A stretch of DNA of 64,000 nucleotides from Croceicoccus sp. YJ47 (GTDB taxonomy: Bacteria; Pseudomonadota; Alphaproteobacteria; Sphingomonadales; Sphingomonadaceae), in assembly GCF_016745095.1 (NCBI RefSeq), contig NZ_CP067087.1:1538501-1602500 (forward strand), in the 5' to 3' direction. The translations under genes and the position numbers were made by a program. The notes below the pieces were generated by a model. It saw only the letters and a list, made by a program, of their open reading frames with translations. It was not told the origin of the DNA and searched no databases. Of the stretch, positions 8,726-19,060 are shown piece after piece; position 1 is the first letter of the stretch; each line of letters starts with the position of its first letter.

Positions 8726-9982
8726 GTGAGCCATATGCAATACGAACATTCGATCGGTTCCGCGCCAGGGGGGGAACTCGCGCGCGAAACCGACACGCAA
8801 TCCGTCGATGCGGATCGCTCCGTCGTGACGGAGTACGAAGAAGACGAACGCCTCCATTCGGCCCGGCGGCGCCGGATCATCATCACCGCTGTGGTGGTGG
8901 TGGCGGTGCTGATCGCGCTGGCGTTTTTCCTGTCGCGGGACGACGCGCCGGCGGTCGGCGACGAAGAGATCGCCGCAGGGGCCGAGGTGCCCGCCGTGTC
9001 GGTGCTGGTGCCCGGACGCAGCAATGTCGCAGGCGAGATCACCACGAGCGGCACGCTATCCGCGCGCCGCCCGGTTCCCGTCGGCTCCGTCGGCGAGGGC
9101 GGCGAGGTGCGGAGCGTGCGCGTCGATCAGGGCGACTGGGTCCGGCAGGGGCAGATCCTCGCCGTGATCGACCGTTCGGTGCAAAGCCGCCAGGTCGAGG
9201 CGCAGCGCGCGCAGGTCGAGGTGGCGCGTTCCGACGCGCGCCTCGCGCAGGCGAATCTCGACCGTGCGTCGCAACTCGTCGAGCGCGGCTTCATCAGCAA
9301 GGCCGACATCGACCAGCTCACCGCGACGCGCGATGCCGCCGCCGCCCGTGTCCGCGTGGCGGAGGCGCAGCTCGGCGAGCTCAACGCCCGCAATGCGCGG
9401 CTCAATATCGTGGCGCCCGCGTCCGGGTTGATCCTTACGCGCAGTGTGGAGCCGGGGCAGGTCGTGGGCGGCGGGACGGAATTGTTCACCATCGCCAGCG
9501 GCGGCGAAATGGAAATGGCCGCACAGATCAGCGAAAGCGATCTGGCGCGGCTTTCCGTCGGCGTTCCGGCGCGGGTCACCCCCGTCGGCACCGAGCAGGC
9601 GTTTGCCGGTCAGGTCTGGCAGCTTGCCCCCACCATTGACGAGACCACGCGCCAGGGCACCGCCCGCATCGCGCTCCCCTACGACCGCGCCCTGCGGCCG
9701 GGCGGCTTTGCAAGCGCGGTCATCCAAGCCGGCACGTCGAGCGCGCCCGTACTTCCCGAATCGGCGCTTCTGTCGGATCAGGACGGCAGCTATGTCTTTG
9801 TTCTGGGCGACAACAACCGCGTCCGGCGCAAGGCCGTGCGGACCGGGATCGTCACCCCGCGCGGCATCGCGGTGATCGAGGGGCTCTCGGGCAACGAGCG
9901 CGTCGTCCTGCGCGCGGGCGGTTTCCTCAGCGACGGCGATGAAATCGAACCCCGCCTGGTCAAGCGTGAGGCCGCACGATGA
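8726..9982 (+). CDS. RND efflux periplasmic adaptor subunit (MFP/HlyD family)
   Basis: The 418-residue protein links an inner-membrane RND pump to an outer-membrane channel. It has an unusually long acidic N-terminus (about 50 residues), one membrane anchor (about 52-70) and a biotinyl-lipoyl-like half (VPVGSVGEGGEVRSVRVDQG). A coiled-coil hairpin rich in alanine and arginine (about 145-220) follows, then a second lipoyl half (IVAPASGLILTRSVEPGQVV), a beta-barrel domain and a membrane-proximal domain. The start is a GTG; an ATG three codons later (8735) is equally possible. The pump gene follows 13 bases after the stop. No TolC-type gene is adjacent, so the outer-membrane channel must be encoded elsewhere. 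Confidence 0.92.
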   Translation: MSHMQYEHSIGSAPGGELARETDTQSVDADRSVVTEYEEDERLHSARRRRIIITAVVVVAVLIALAFFLSRDDAPAVGDEEIAAGAEVPAVSVLVPGRSNVAGEITTSGTLSARRPVPVGSVGEGGEVRSVRVDQGDWVRQGQILAVIDRSVQSRQVEAQRAQVEVARSDARLAQANLDRASQLVERGFISKADIDQLTATRDAAAARVRVAEAQLGELNARNARLNIVAPASGLILTRSVEPGQVVGGGTELFTIASGGEMEMAAQISESDLARLSVGVPARVTPVGTEQAFAGQVWQLAPTIDETTRQGTARIALPYDRALRPGGFASAVIQAGTSSAPVLPESALLSDQDGSYVFVLGDNNRVRRKAVRTGIVTPRGIAVIEGLSGNERVVLRAGGFLSDGDEIEPRLVKREAAR

Positions 9983-9995
9983 CGGGATTCGCGGC

Positions 9996-12900
9996 ATGAA
10001 CGTCAATCGCATTTCCGAATGGTCGATCCGCAACCCGATCGTGCCGATCGTCATCTTTGCCGCATTGCTGTTCGCCGGCATCATCGCGTTCAACCGGATG
10101 GACGTGAACAACAATCCGGACATCGATTTTCCCGGCGTCACCGTGACCGTCGTGCAGCCCGGTGCGGCCCCGACGGAAATCACCACGCAGATCACGCAGA
10201 TCGTGGAGGCCGCCGTCCGTTCGATCAACGGCGTCGACCAGATTCAGTCGACGGCGAGCGAGGGCAGCAGCTCCACCTTCGTGCAGTTCGAGATCGGCGT
10301 CGATGCGAACGATGCCGTCAACGAGGTGTCGAACGCCATCGATCAGGTGCGCGGCGATTTGCCCGACGGCATCCTGGAACCGCGGGTGAGCAAGGTGAAC
10401 GCGGGCGGCAACGGGCCGATCGCCTATTACGCGGTGAGCGCCGACGACATGACGATGGAACAGCTCAGCTGGTTCATCGACGACACGATTTCGCGCCGCC
10501 TCCTGTCGATCGAGGGCATGGCCTCGGTCAGCCGCGCGGGCGGCGTCGACCGCGAGATTCGCGTGGTCGTGGATCCGTCGCGGATGCAGGCCTATGGCGT
10601 CACCGCGGCGCAGGTGAATGCGGCGCTGCGTCAGATCAACACCGACGCGGGCGGCGGCCAGACCGAGATCGCCGGATCGCGGCAATCGGTGCGCGTGCTC
10701 GGCAATGCGGAGAGCGCGTACAACCTGCGCGAAACGCGGATCAATCTCCCCGGCGGGCGGGCCATCCGCCTGCGCGACATCGCCGATGTCTACGACGGAT
10801 ATTCCGAACAATCCTCGATCGCCAAGATCAATGGTAAGCAGGTCGTGACCTTCGGGATGGAGCGGGCCAAGGGCGCCTCGGACGTGAGCGTCTACGACGC
10901 CGCGCTGGAGGAACTCGACGCGATCGAGCAGGAAAATCCCGGCATTCATTTCACGCAGCTGTTCACGAGCGTGGAATACACGAAATCGCAATATGACAGC
11001 TCGATGGAGGCGCTGGTCGAGGGGGCGATCCTCGCCGTTGTCGTCGTGTTCTTCTTCCTGCGCGACTGGCGCGCCACGCTGATCAGTGCGGTGGCCATTC
11101 CGCTGTCGGCGATCCCCACGTTCTGGTTCATGGACCTGATGGGCTTCACGCTCAACACGCTGTCCCTTCTAGCGCTGAGCCTGGTGGCCGGTGTGCTCGT
11201 CGATGACGCCATCGTCGAGATCGAGAATATCGTGCGCCACATGCGCATGGGCAAAACCGCGTTCCAGGCCTCCATCGACGCCGCCGACGAAATCGGGCTG
11301 GCCGTGGTGGCGACGACGATGTGTATCGTCGCGGTGTTCCTGCCCGTGGCGTTGATGCCGGGGCTTACGGGGCAGTTCTTCAAGAATTTCGGCGGGACGG
11401 TGGTGGCCGCCGTGCTGATGAGCCTTGCCGTCGCGCGTATGATCACGCCCATGGCGGCGGCCTATTTCCTGAAAGCGCACGGCCATGCCGAACATGGCGA
11501 GGGCCGCGGCATGGACATCTACATGCGCGTGCTGCGCTTCATGATGGATTCGGACAAGGCGGAGGCGTTCAAGCAGCGTCATCCCTCGCCGATCGCCTTT
11601 CTCGTGCCCGCCCTGATGTTCGGGCTCACGGTATTCGCGATCGCGCTTGTGCTGATGCTGGCATCGGGCGGGTTTGCCGAGCTTTTCGAATCGCTGCTCC
11701 AATCCGCGATCGCGGGCGGCATCGCGTTTGGCGCCATGCTGGCCATCGTGCTTCTCTTTTCGCTCATCGGGGCGTTCTTCGGGTCGGGCACGATGATGGG
11801 ACGCGCGCGCAGCTTCGGCCACCGGGCGCAGGCACGCGCGCGGGACCATCGGCTCTGGGCATTCTACATCGGCCTGTTCGCGCTCGTCGCGACGGTCGCA
11901 TTGTTCATGAACATGCCGCAGGAGTTCCAGCCGCAGACCGATGCGGACGACAGCCGTGTCGATATTTCCATGCCGCCGGGCACCACGATCGAGCAGACCG
12001 AGGTCGTCGCCGACCGCGTCACCGCCCTCCTGGAGGAGCAGCCCGAGGTTGCCAGCGTCATGGAGCGCGTGAACGAAGGCTCCGCGCGGCTGTTCATTAC
12101 GCTCGTCCCGGCCAGCGAACGCAACTCCAAAAGCTTCGAACTGGAGCGCGCGCTCACCCCCGCGCTTCAGGAAGTGGCCGATGCCCGCGTCAGCTTCGCC
12201 TCGCAGGGCGGCGGATTTTCGGGCCGCGCGCTGTCGATCATGCTCACCGGGTCCAACCCGGAAGAGCTCGATCAGGCGGCGCAGACGTTGATCGAGCAGA
12301 TGCGCACCATACCCGAGGTCGTCGCCCCGCGGATCGAGGCCGACCTCCAGCGTCCGGAACTCATCATCACGCCGCGTCTCGACCTTGCCGCGCAACTGGG
12401 CGTGACGACTGCCTCATTGAGCCAGGCGATCCGTATCGCCACACTGGGCGAGATCGACCAGAACGCGGCGAAATTCTCGCTGTCGGACAGGCAGGTGCCG
12501 ATTCGCGTGATCCTGGACCGTTCGGAACGGCGCGACATCGACACCATCGCCAATCTGCCGGTGCCCACCGCGACCGGCGGTTCCGTCCCGCTCAACCGCG
12601 TCGCCGAGATCAGCTTTGGCGCAGGCCCCACGCAGATTCAGCGGTTCAACCAGGCCCGCCGCGTGCTCATCGGTGCCGACCTTGCCGCCGGCGCGGTGTC
12701 CGGTCCCGTGCGCGAGAAGATCGACCAGCTGCCGATCATGCAGAACCTGCCCACCGGCATATCCAACCGCCCCGTCGGCGACGCCCAGTGGCAGGAGGAA
12801 TTGAACCAGAACATGATCACCGCCGTCATTACGGGGATCCTGCTGGTGTTCGCGGTGCTGGTCCTGCTTTACAAGCGCGTGGTGTCGCCTCTGGTGAACA

Positions 12901-13430
12901 TGACCTCGCTTCTGCTTGCGCCGCTGGGCGGGCTGCTGGCGTTGCTGCTGGTGGGGGCGATGACCGGCCTGCCGATGCCGATCTCGCTGCCGGTGTATAT
13001 CGGGCTGCTGATGCTGCTCGGCATCGTGGCGAAGAATTCCATCCTGCTGATCGATTTCGCGCTGGAGGAGATGGAAGCCGGTGTTCCCAAGCGCGAGGCC
13101 ATCATCGATGCGGGGCACAAGCGTGCGCAGCCGATCGTCATGACCACCGTGGCCATGGCGGCGGGCATGGTGCCGACGGCCATTTCCCTTTCGGGCGATG
13201 GCGCGTGGCGGCAGCCGATGGGGATCGTCGTGATCGGGGGGCTGATCATGTCGACGCTCCTGACGCTCGTCATCGTGCCGGCGGGTTTCAGCCTTGCCGA
13301 CGGGTTCGAAAAGCGTATCGGCCCGCGCCTGCGCCGCTGGCTGCTCACCTATCGTCCGGGGGAGGGGGAGCCCGAGCCCGCCGAAACCCCGCGTCCCGAT
13401 GGCGGGCCCGCCGTCCAGCCCGCACCATAA
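9996..13430 (+). CDS. RND (HAE1/AcrB-type) efflux permease
   Basis: The 1144-residue proton-driven pump has the AcrB plan: helix 1 at about 13-31, a periplasmic porter domain, helices 2-6, a second porter domain and helices 8-12. The proton-relay aspartates are present in GVLVDDAIVEIENI (helix 4) and the lysine in GIVAKNSILLIDF (helix 10). It is longer than AcrB (1049 residues) because the central region between helices 6 and 8 (about 528-637) contains three hydrophobic segments instead of one. The start ATG at 9996 gives the family N-terminus MNVNRISEWSIRNP; an earlier in-frame ATG overlaps the adaptor gene. The substrate is unknown. Confidence 0.94.
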   Translation: MNVNRISEWSIRNPIVPIVIFAALLFAGIIAFNRMDVNNNPDIDFPGVTVTVVQPGAAPTEITTQITQIVEAAVRSINGVDQIQSTASEGSSSTFVQFEIGVDANDAVNEVSNAIDQVRGDLPDGILEPRVSKVNAGGNGPIAYYAVSADDMTMEQLSWFIDDTISRRLLSIEGMASVSRAGGVDREIRVVVDPSRMQAYGVTAAQVNAALRQINTDAGGGQTEIAGSRQSVRVLGNAESAYNLRETRINLPGGRAIRLRDIADVYDGYSEQSSIAKINGKQVVTFGMERAKGASDVSVYDAALEELDAIEQENPGIHFTQLFTSVEYTKSQYDSSMEALVEGAILAVVVVFFFLRDWRATLISAVAIPLSAIPTFWFMDLMGFTLNTLSLLALSLVAGVLVDDAIVEIENIVRHMRMGKTAFQASIDAADEIGLAVVATTMCIVAVFLPVALMPGLTGQFFKNFGGTVVAAVLMSLAVARMITPMAAAYFLKAHGHAEHGEGRGMDIYMRVLRFMMDSDKAEAFKQRHPSPIAFLVPALMFGLTVFAIALVLMLASGGFAELFESLLQSAIAGGIAFGAMLAIVLLFSLIGAFFGSGTMMGRARSFGHRAQARARDHRLWAFYIGLFALVATVALFMNMPQEFQPQTDADDSRVDISMPPGTTIEQTEVVADRVTALLEEQPEVASVMERVNEGSARLFITLVPASERNSKSFELERALTPALQEVADARVSFASQGGGFSGRALSIMLTGSNPEELDQAAQTLIEQMRTIPEVVAPRIEADLQRPELIITPRLDLAAQLGVTTASLSQAIRIATLGEIDQNAAKFSLSDRQVPIRVILDRSERRDIDTIANLPVPTATGGSVPLNRVAEISFGAGPTQIQRFNQARRVLIGADLAAGAVSGPVREKIDQLPIMQNLPTGISNRPVGDAQWQEELNQNMITAVITGILLVFAVLVLLYKRVVSPLVNMTSLLLAPLGGLLALLLVGAMTGLPMPISLPVYIGLLMLLGIVAKNSILLIDFALEEMEAGVPKREAIIDAGHKRAQPIVMTTVAMAAGMVPTAISLSGDGAWRQPMGIVVIGGLIMSTLLTLVIVPAGFSLADGFEKRIGPRLRRWLLTYRPGEGEPEPAETPRPDGGPAVQPAP

Positions 13431-13439
13431 CGGCCCGTC

Positions 13440-14708
13440 TTGACCGCACCCCGGCTTAATCCGACCATGCCCGCGGACGATGTGCAGGACCGGGGACGGA
13501 CCATGCGCATGTTTGCGACCGGGCTGCTCGTGCTCATGGCGGTCGTGTTCTTCGTCTCGCGCCGGTACGACGACATTCCCGCGATCGGGTTCGTCACGGC
13601 ATTCAGCGAGGCGGCGATGGTCGGTGCGCTGGCCGACTGGTTCGCGGTGACCGCGCTGTTTCGCCATCCGCTGGGCCTGAAGATCCCGCATACGGCGATC
13701 ATCCCCACGAACAAGAACCGCATTGCCGACAATATGGCGAGCTTCCTGCGCCATAATTTCCTCATTCCGCAGGTCGTGGCGCGGCGCATGCGCCCGATGA
13801 ACCTCGCGCAGGCGGCGGGCGATTTCCTCGCGGATCCGGAACGGCTGGCCCAATCGAATGTCGGTGCGGGGGCGGCGGCGCTCTTTGCCGAGGTGCTGGA
13901 ATCGCTCGACCCGGATCGGCTCGGAGCGCAGGTGAAGGACGGGCTCAAACGCCAGCTCGAAGGAATCGAGATCGCGCCGGTGCTGGGCGAGATGCTGGCA
14001 GGCGCGATCGCGGACGGACGCCATCTTCCGTTGATGGACGGGGTGATCCGCTGGGCCGGGTTGACGCTGGAGGATAACGAGGCGCTCGTCCGGCAGATGA
14101 TCAGCGACCGGGCCAATTCGCTGCTGCGCTGGACCGGGCTCGATGCGAAACTCGCCAATTCGGTGCTCGACGGGCTTTACCGCATGCTGGCCGAGATGCT
14201 GGTCGATCCGGACCACCCGCTCCGCGCGAAGGCGCAGGAGGGGCTCGACAGCCTCGCCCACGACCTCGTCCACGACCCGGAGATGCGAGCCAGGGTCGAG
14301 GGGTTCAAGACCGAATTGCTGAACAACCCGGCCGTCGGCGCCTGGTGGCAGGGCGTCTGGGAACGGATGCGGCACAAGCTCATCGCGCTGGCCCGCGACC
14401 CGCAGGCGGTGTCGGGCTATCTGAGCGGGACGCTCACCGATCTGGGCCGGGCGTTGCAATCCGATCCGCGCCTGCAATTGCAGATCAACCGCTTTGCCCG
14501 GCGCAGCGCGGTCGGCGTGACGAGCCGCTATGGCGATCAGCTGGTCCGGCTCGTCTCCGAAACGGTCAAGGGGTGGGACGCGGCCACAATTACGGACCGC
14601 GTCGAACGGGCGGTCGGGCGCGACCTGCAGTTCATCCGCATCAATGGCACGCTGGTCGGCGGGCTTGTCGGGGTGGCGATCCATACGCTGGAAATCTGGC
14701 TCCCCTGA
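13440..14708 (+). CDS. DUF445 family membrane-associated protein
   Basis: The 422-residue protein matches DUF445 (YjiN-like) throughout. It has an N-terminal helix (about 24-41) and the family signature MVGALADWFAVTALFRHPLG followed by IPHTAIIPTNKNRIADNM. A long amphipathic, alpha-helical body follows, then a hydrophobic C-terminus (GTLVGGLVGVAIHTLEIWL). The function of the family is not established. The first candidate start is a TTG at 13440; an ATG at 13467 is just as acceptable, and neither has a strong ribosome binding site. The gene lies 9 bases after the efflux pump stop and is probably transcribed with it. Confidence 0.85.
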   Translation: MTAPRLNPTMPADDVQDRGRTMRMFATGLLVLMAVVFFVSRRYDDIPAIGFVTAFSEAAMVGALADWFAVTALFRHPLGLKIPHTAIIPTNKNRIADNMASFLRHNFLIPQVVARRMRPMNLAQAAGDFLADPERLAQSNVGAGAAALFAEVLESLDPDRLGAQVKDGLKRQLEGIEIAPVLGEMLAGAIADGRHLPLMDGVIRWAGLTLEDNEALVRQMISDRANSLLRWTGLDAKLANSVLDGLYRMLAEMLVDPDHPLRAKAQEGLDSLAHDLVHDPEMRARVEGFKTELLNNPAVGAWWQGVWERMRHKLIALARDPQAVSGYLSGTLTDLGRALQSDPRLQLQINRFARRSAVGVTSRYGDQLVRLVSETVKGWDAATITDRVERAVGRDLQFIRINGTLVGGLVGVAIHTLEIWLP

Positions 14709-14815
14709 GGGGTCTTAGGTAAAAACCGCTAGGTGCGCGTTTCTCGATATTAGCGCATGATCGATACTCTTTCCGTTGGGCGATGCGACCAACCCGCCCG
14801 CAGACGGAGAGTGTC

Positions 14816-15571
14816 ATGTCCGCCATCACCGATGCGCTCGAGCATGAGGTAGCCTGCGCACGCACCACTCGCGCCCAGTATCGCGCGACGCGTGACCGCC
14901 GCTGCAAATCGGAAGAAAACCGGCATTTCGACCGGATCATGGCGCTGCTCGGTCCGCGCATTCGCCATCTGACGCGCGCCTACGGGCTCAACGCATGGGC
15001 CGACGATGCGGAGCAGGCCTGCGCGATCGCGGTTCACCGGGCGATCGACGACTATGATCCAGCCATCGCGCGCTTCACGACCTTCGTGACATGGCCGCTG
15101 AGGGGCGAGTTGAAGGCATTGCGCAATCGCGTCCGCCCCGAGCTGCGCGAAACGAAGGCGCCGATACGATATAGCGTCGTCCCACTCGATCATGGCGAGG
15201 GGGACTATATCGAACTCGTCGACGTGTCCGCGATGACGCGCGTGGAGCAGGGGGCCGCCCGCCGCCTGGCCCAGGGGGCGCTCGACCGGCTTCTGTCGGA
15301 ATACGAACGCGGCATCATGGACCGCTTGTGCAGGGATCTTGCCGCGGCGGATGGCTCCCGCGGGGCTGGGCCGGGTCCGGTTCGTGCCGCTGCCATCGAC
15401 GATATGAAGGGCGTGCTGCGCAAGGAACGCGAGATCGTCGCGCGCTATGTCTTTGCCGATGGGAAGGACGACAAGTTCGCTGAGAACGATGACGAGTTTA
15501 CAGCGGAGCAGCAGCGCCAGATCAGCCGGCGGGTCCTCCGCCATCTGAGCGCGAAGGCGCCTGCTATCTGA
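14816..15571 (+). CDS. Divergent RNA polymerase sigma-70-family-like protein
   Basis: The 251-residue protein shows a region 2-like block (about 42-100: RIRHLTRAYGLNAWADDAEQ, then DYDPAIARFTTFVTW followed by PLRGELKALRNR), which resembles the core-binding and -10 recognition helices of RpoH-type sigma factors. The C-terminus (about 200-245) ends in FTAEQQRQISRRVLRHL, which resembles a region 4 helix-turn-helix. The middle is poorly conserved. The start at 14816 is set by CGGAGA five bases upstream; an in-frame ATG 11 codons earlier lacks such a site. It may be a specialised sigma factor or a degenerate paralogue. No anti-sigma gene is adjacent. Confidence 0.6.
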   Translation: MSAITDALEHEVACARTTRAQYRATRDRRCKSEENRHFDRIMALLGPRIRHLTRAYGLNAWADDAEQACAIAVHRAIDDYDPAIARFTTFVTWPLRGELKALRNRVRPELRETKAPIRYSVVPLDHGEGDYIELVDVSAMTRVEQGAARRLAQGALDRLLSEYERGIMDRLCRDLAAADGSRGAGPGPVRAAAIDDMKGVLRKEREIVARYVFADGKDDKFAENDDEFTAEQQRQISRRVLRHLSAKAPAI

Positions 15572-15593
15572 GCCTTGCGGCGACGCGTCCGCG

Positions 15594-15782
15594 TCACGGC
15601 CCCGGCCGTTCTCCCGACCCGCGATCGAGCCGTGCCGGCAATTGCGCCATGATCGCCTTTCGCTCCCCCGGTGGAAGCATCGCCCATCGCGCGATTTCGT
15701 CCAGTGTGCGTCCGCAAGCCGTGCACCATTCGCCCGCGTCGTCGAGCGTACAGACCTTCCGGCAGGGCGAGGGGATCGTCAT
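15594..15782 (-). CDS. DUF1289 small cysteine-rich protein
   Basis: The 62-residue protein has the DUF1289 pattern SPCRKVC...WCTACGRTLDEI..W with four cysteines that probably bind a metal or Fe-S centre, followed by the conserved MLPPGERKAIMAQLPARL helix. The function is unknown; the family is common in proteobacteria. It lies just downstream of etfBA on the same strand but is separated from it by a strong hairpin terminator. Confidence 0.88.
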   Translation of the reverse strand: MTIPSPCRKVCTLDDAGEWCTACGRTLDEIARWAMLPPGERKAIMAQLPARLDRGSGERPGP

Positions 15783-15799
15783 CGAGGGGCCTTCATGAA

Positions 15800-15833
15800 A
15801 AACCCCCGGCGCGCATGTCGCGGCCGGGGGTTT
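15800..15833 (-). terminator. Rho-independent terminator of the etfBA operon
   Basis: The 11-base perfect stem AAACCCCCGGC / GCCGGGGGTTT has a 12-base loop. Read on the minus strand it ends in five T residues. It is placed 22 bases after the etfA stop and should end etfBA transcription before the DUF1289 gene. Confidence 0.8.
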
Positions 15834-15854
15834 CCCGCTTATCCTGCAACAGGG

Positions 15855-16784
15855 TCAGAGCTTCCCGGTCAATTCCGGCACCGCTTCGAACAGATCGGCG
15901 ACGAGGCCGATGTCGGCGACCTGAAAGATCGGGGCATCCTCGTCCTTGTTGATGGCGACGATGACCTTGGAATCCTTCATGCCGGCGAGATGCTGAATCG
16001 CGCCGGAGATACCGATCGCGAAATAGACTTCGGGGGCGACGATCTTGCCCGTCTGGCCGACCTGGTAATCGTTGGGGACATAGCCCGCATCGACCGCCGC
16101 GCGGCTGGCGCCGACGCCGGCGCCCAGCTTGTCGGCGAGCGGCATGATGATCTTTTCGAAGGTTTCGCCGTCCTTCAACGCGCGTCCGCCCGACACGATG
16201 ATGTTCGCGCTGGTCAGCTCGGGCCGGTCGCTCTCGGCGAGCTGCTGCCCGACGAAGCTCGACAGACCGGATTCGCCCGGACCGCTCGCATCCTCGACGC
16301 TGGCGGATCCGCCGGTCGCTTCCGCCTTTTCAAAGGCGGTGCCGCGCACGGTGATGACCAGCTTCGGATCGCTCGATTCGACGGTGGCGATGGCATTGCC
16401 GGCATAGATCGGACGGGTGAAGCTCTTGTCCCCCTCGACCGAGAGAATGTCGGAAATCTGCATCACGTCGAGCATCGCGGCGACCCGCGGGGCGATGTTC
16501 TTGCCCGTGGTGGTGGCGGGGGCAAGAAACGCGTCGAACCCTTCCATCAAACCGGCGATCAGCGGCGCGACGTTTTCGGCCAGCTGATGCTCGTACGCCG
16601 CATCGTCGGCTTTGAGCACCTTCGACACGCCGGCGACCTGCGCGGCGGCATCGGCGACCGCGCCGCAACCGGCGCCCGCGACCAGCACGGTCACATCGCC
16701 CAGCTTCGCCGCGGCGGTGACGGTGGCGAGCGTCGCATCGCCCAGTTCGGAATTGTCATGATCGGCAAGGACGAGCGTGTTCAT
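15855..16784 (-). CDS. etfA: Electron transfer flavoprotein subunit alpha
   Basis: ETF-alpha binds FAD and passes electrons from acyl-CoA and related dehydrogenases to ETF:quinone oxidoreductase. The 309-residue product has the N-terminal alpha/beta domain ([18 protein letters not shown]) and the highly conserved C-terminal FAD domain: VVSGGRAL-type motif seen as [34 protein letters not shown], and [11 protein letters not shown] followed by [14 protein letters not shown]. The ATGA overlap with etfB shows translational coupling. Its partners in beta-oxidation (thiolase, short-chain dehydrogenase) are elsewhere in this window. Confidence 0.97.
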   Translation of the reverse strand: MNTLVLADHDNSELGDATLATVTAAAKLGDVTVLVAGAGCGAVADAAAQVAGVSKVLKADDAAYEHQLAENVAPLIAGLMEGFDAFLAPATTTGKNIAPRVAAMLDVMQISDILSVEGDKSFTRPIYAGNAIATVESSDPKLVITVRGTAFEKAEATGGSASVEDASGPGESGLSSFVGQQLAESDRPELTSANIIVSGGRALKDGETFEKIIMPLADKLGAGVGASRAAVDAGYVPNDYQVGQTGKIVAPEVYFAIGISGAIQHLAGMKDSKVIVAINKDEDAPIFQVADIGLVADLFEAVPELTGKL

Positions 16785-17530
16785 TTCGCAACTCCCATGG
16801 ACTTCAGCTTGGCAACCAGCGCATCGACGTCCGCGACCTTTTCACCGGCCTGGCGCACCGGCGGTTCGGACACGTTGGTCACGGCGAGGCGCGGCGCGGT
16901 ATCGACCCCGTAATCGCCGGGCGTCTTGGTATCGAGCGGCTTCTTCTTCGCCTTCATGATGTTCGGCAGCGAAGCATAGCGCGGCTCGTTCAGGCGCAGG
17001 TCGGTGGTGACGATGGCGGGAAGCGTGAGCTTCACCGTTTCGAGGCCTCCGTCCACCTCGCGCGTGACGGTCACGGCATCGCCGTCGATCTCGACCTTGC
17101 TGGCAAAGGTGCCCTGCGGCCGTTCCATCATCGCGGCGAGCATCTGCCCGGTCTGGTTGGAATCGTCGTCGATCGCCTGCTTGCCGAGCAGGATGAGGCC
17201 CGGCTCTTCCTCGGCGGCGATCGCCTTGAGGATCTTCGCCACGGCCAGCGGTTCGACATCGTCGTCGGTTTCGACCAGGATCGCGCGGTCGGCACCCATG
17301 GCGAGCGCGGTGCGCAGCGTTTCCTGCGCCTTTGCCGGGCCGATGGATACGGCGACGATCTCTTCGATCTTGCCGCCTTCCTTCAAACGGATCGCTTCTT
17401 CGACGGCGATTTCGTCGAAGGGGTTCATGCTCATCTTCACATTGGCGAGATCGACGCCGGAACCGTCGGATTTCACCCGCGGCTTCACGTTATAATCGAT
17501 CACCCGCTTTACGGGTACGAGAGCCTTCAT
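16781..17530 (-). CDS. etfB: Electron transfer flavoprotein subunit beta
   Basis: The 249-residue ETF-beta binds AMP and pairs with ETF-alpha. It shows the usual N-terminus [20 protein letters not shown], the [16 protein letters not shown] block, and the [17 protein letters not shown] signature. The recognition-loop region [20 protein letters not shown] near residue 190 docks the dehydrogenases. The start at 17530 is chosen because GGGAGAC lies a few bases upstream and the length equals that of the family; an in-frame start five codons earlier is less likely. Confidence 0.97.
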   Translation of the reverse strand: MKALVPVKRVIDYNVKPRVKSDGSGVDLANVKMSMNPFDEIAVEEAIRLKEGGKIEEIVAVSIGPAKAQETLRTALAMGADRAILVETDDDVEPLAVAKILKAIAAEEEPGLILLGKQAIDDDSNQTGQMLAAMMERPQGTFASKVEIDGDAVTVTREVDGGLETVKLTLPAIVTTDLRLNEPRYASLPNIMKAKKKPLDTKTPGDYGVDTAPRLAVTNVSEPPVRQAGEKVADVDALVAKLKSMGVAK

Positions 17531-17563
17531 GCGCTTGTCTCCCAAGTTTCGTAGAAATTCAAA

Positions 17564-17592
17564 GGGGCGGTATGGTCATAACACACCGCCCC
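17564..17592 (-). terminator. Hairpin terminator after sucC
   Basis: An 8-base perfect stem (GGGGCGGT / ACCGCCCC) lies ten bases after the sucC stop on the minus strand and is followed there by CCTTTGAATTTC, a short T-rich tail. It separates sucC from etfBA. Confidence 0.6.
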
Positions 17593-17601
17593 GCAAATGG
17601 T

Positions 17602-18801
<1,200 letters not shown>

Positions 18802-18849
18802 GGACGGTCCCTATCGTCTAGAGTGAGTCTGGTTGCGCGGTTGCCCGCT

Positions 18850-18896
18850 TTTTGCATCCATGTCCCGCATTTTGCAGCCATGGCTCGCATTTTGCA
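18850..18896. repeat. Three phased TTTTGCA boxes upstream of sucC
   Basis: TTTTGCA occurs at 18850-18856, 18870-18876 and 18890-18896, exactly 20 bases apart, within a larger imperfect repeat whose unit includes CCATGNCNCGCA. The array is 49 to 95 bases upstream of the sucC start, on the promoter side. The two-turn phasing suggests cooperative binding of a regulator to one DNA face. Similar TTTGCA-type boxes are known for acyl-CoA/central-carbon regulators of alphaproteobacteria; the link is inference. Confidence 0.5.
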
Positions 18897-19060
18897 TTTG
18901 CGTAAAGCATAGCATTGCCTGCTTGAAAAGGGCTGCTGCCGCTTTGGTGAGGGGGCGATGCGCAAATGCGATGCGATTGCAAAGGCAGGACAGGCGGCGG
19001 CACCCATTCGGGGCCGGACGTTAAAGGGCGATTGATGACAAAAGCGAATGCAGAACCGCG

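Noticed and set aside
11321..13459. A 712-codon plus-strand frame inside the RND pump
   Set aside because: It is a shifted reading of the pump gene; the pump frame has the conserved proton-relay residues.
12414..14684. A 756-codon minus-strand open frame
   Set aside because: It lies opposite the RND pump and DUF445 genes. Its product is His/Arg/Asp-rich low complexity, typical of antisense frames in GC-rich DNA.
14695..14716. CCCC-TGA-GGGG as a terminator of the DUF445 gene
   Set aside because: The stem is only four bases and includes the stop codon, with no T-run; too weak to list.
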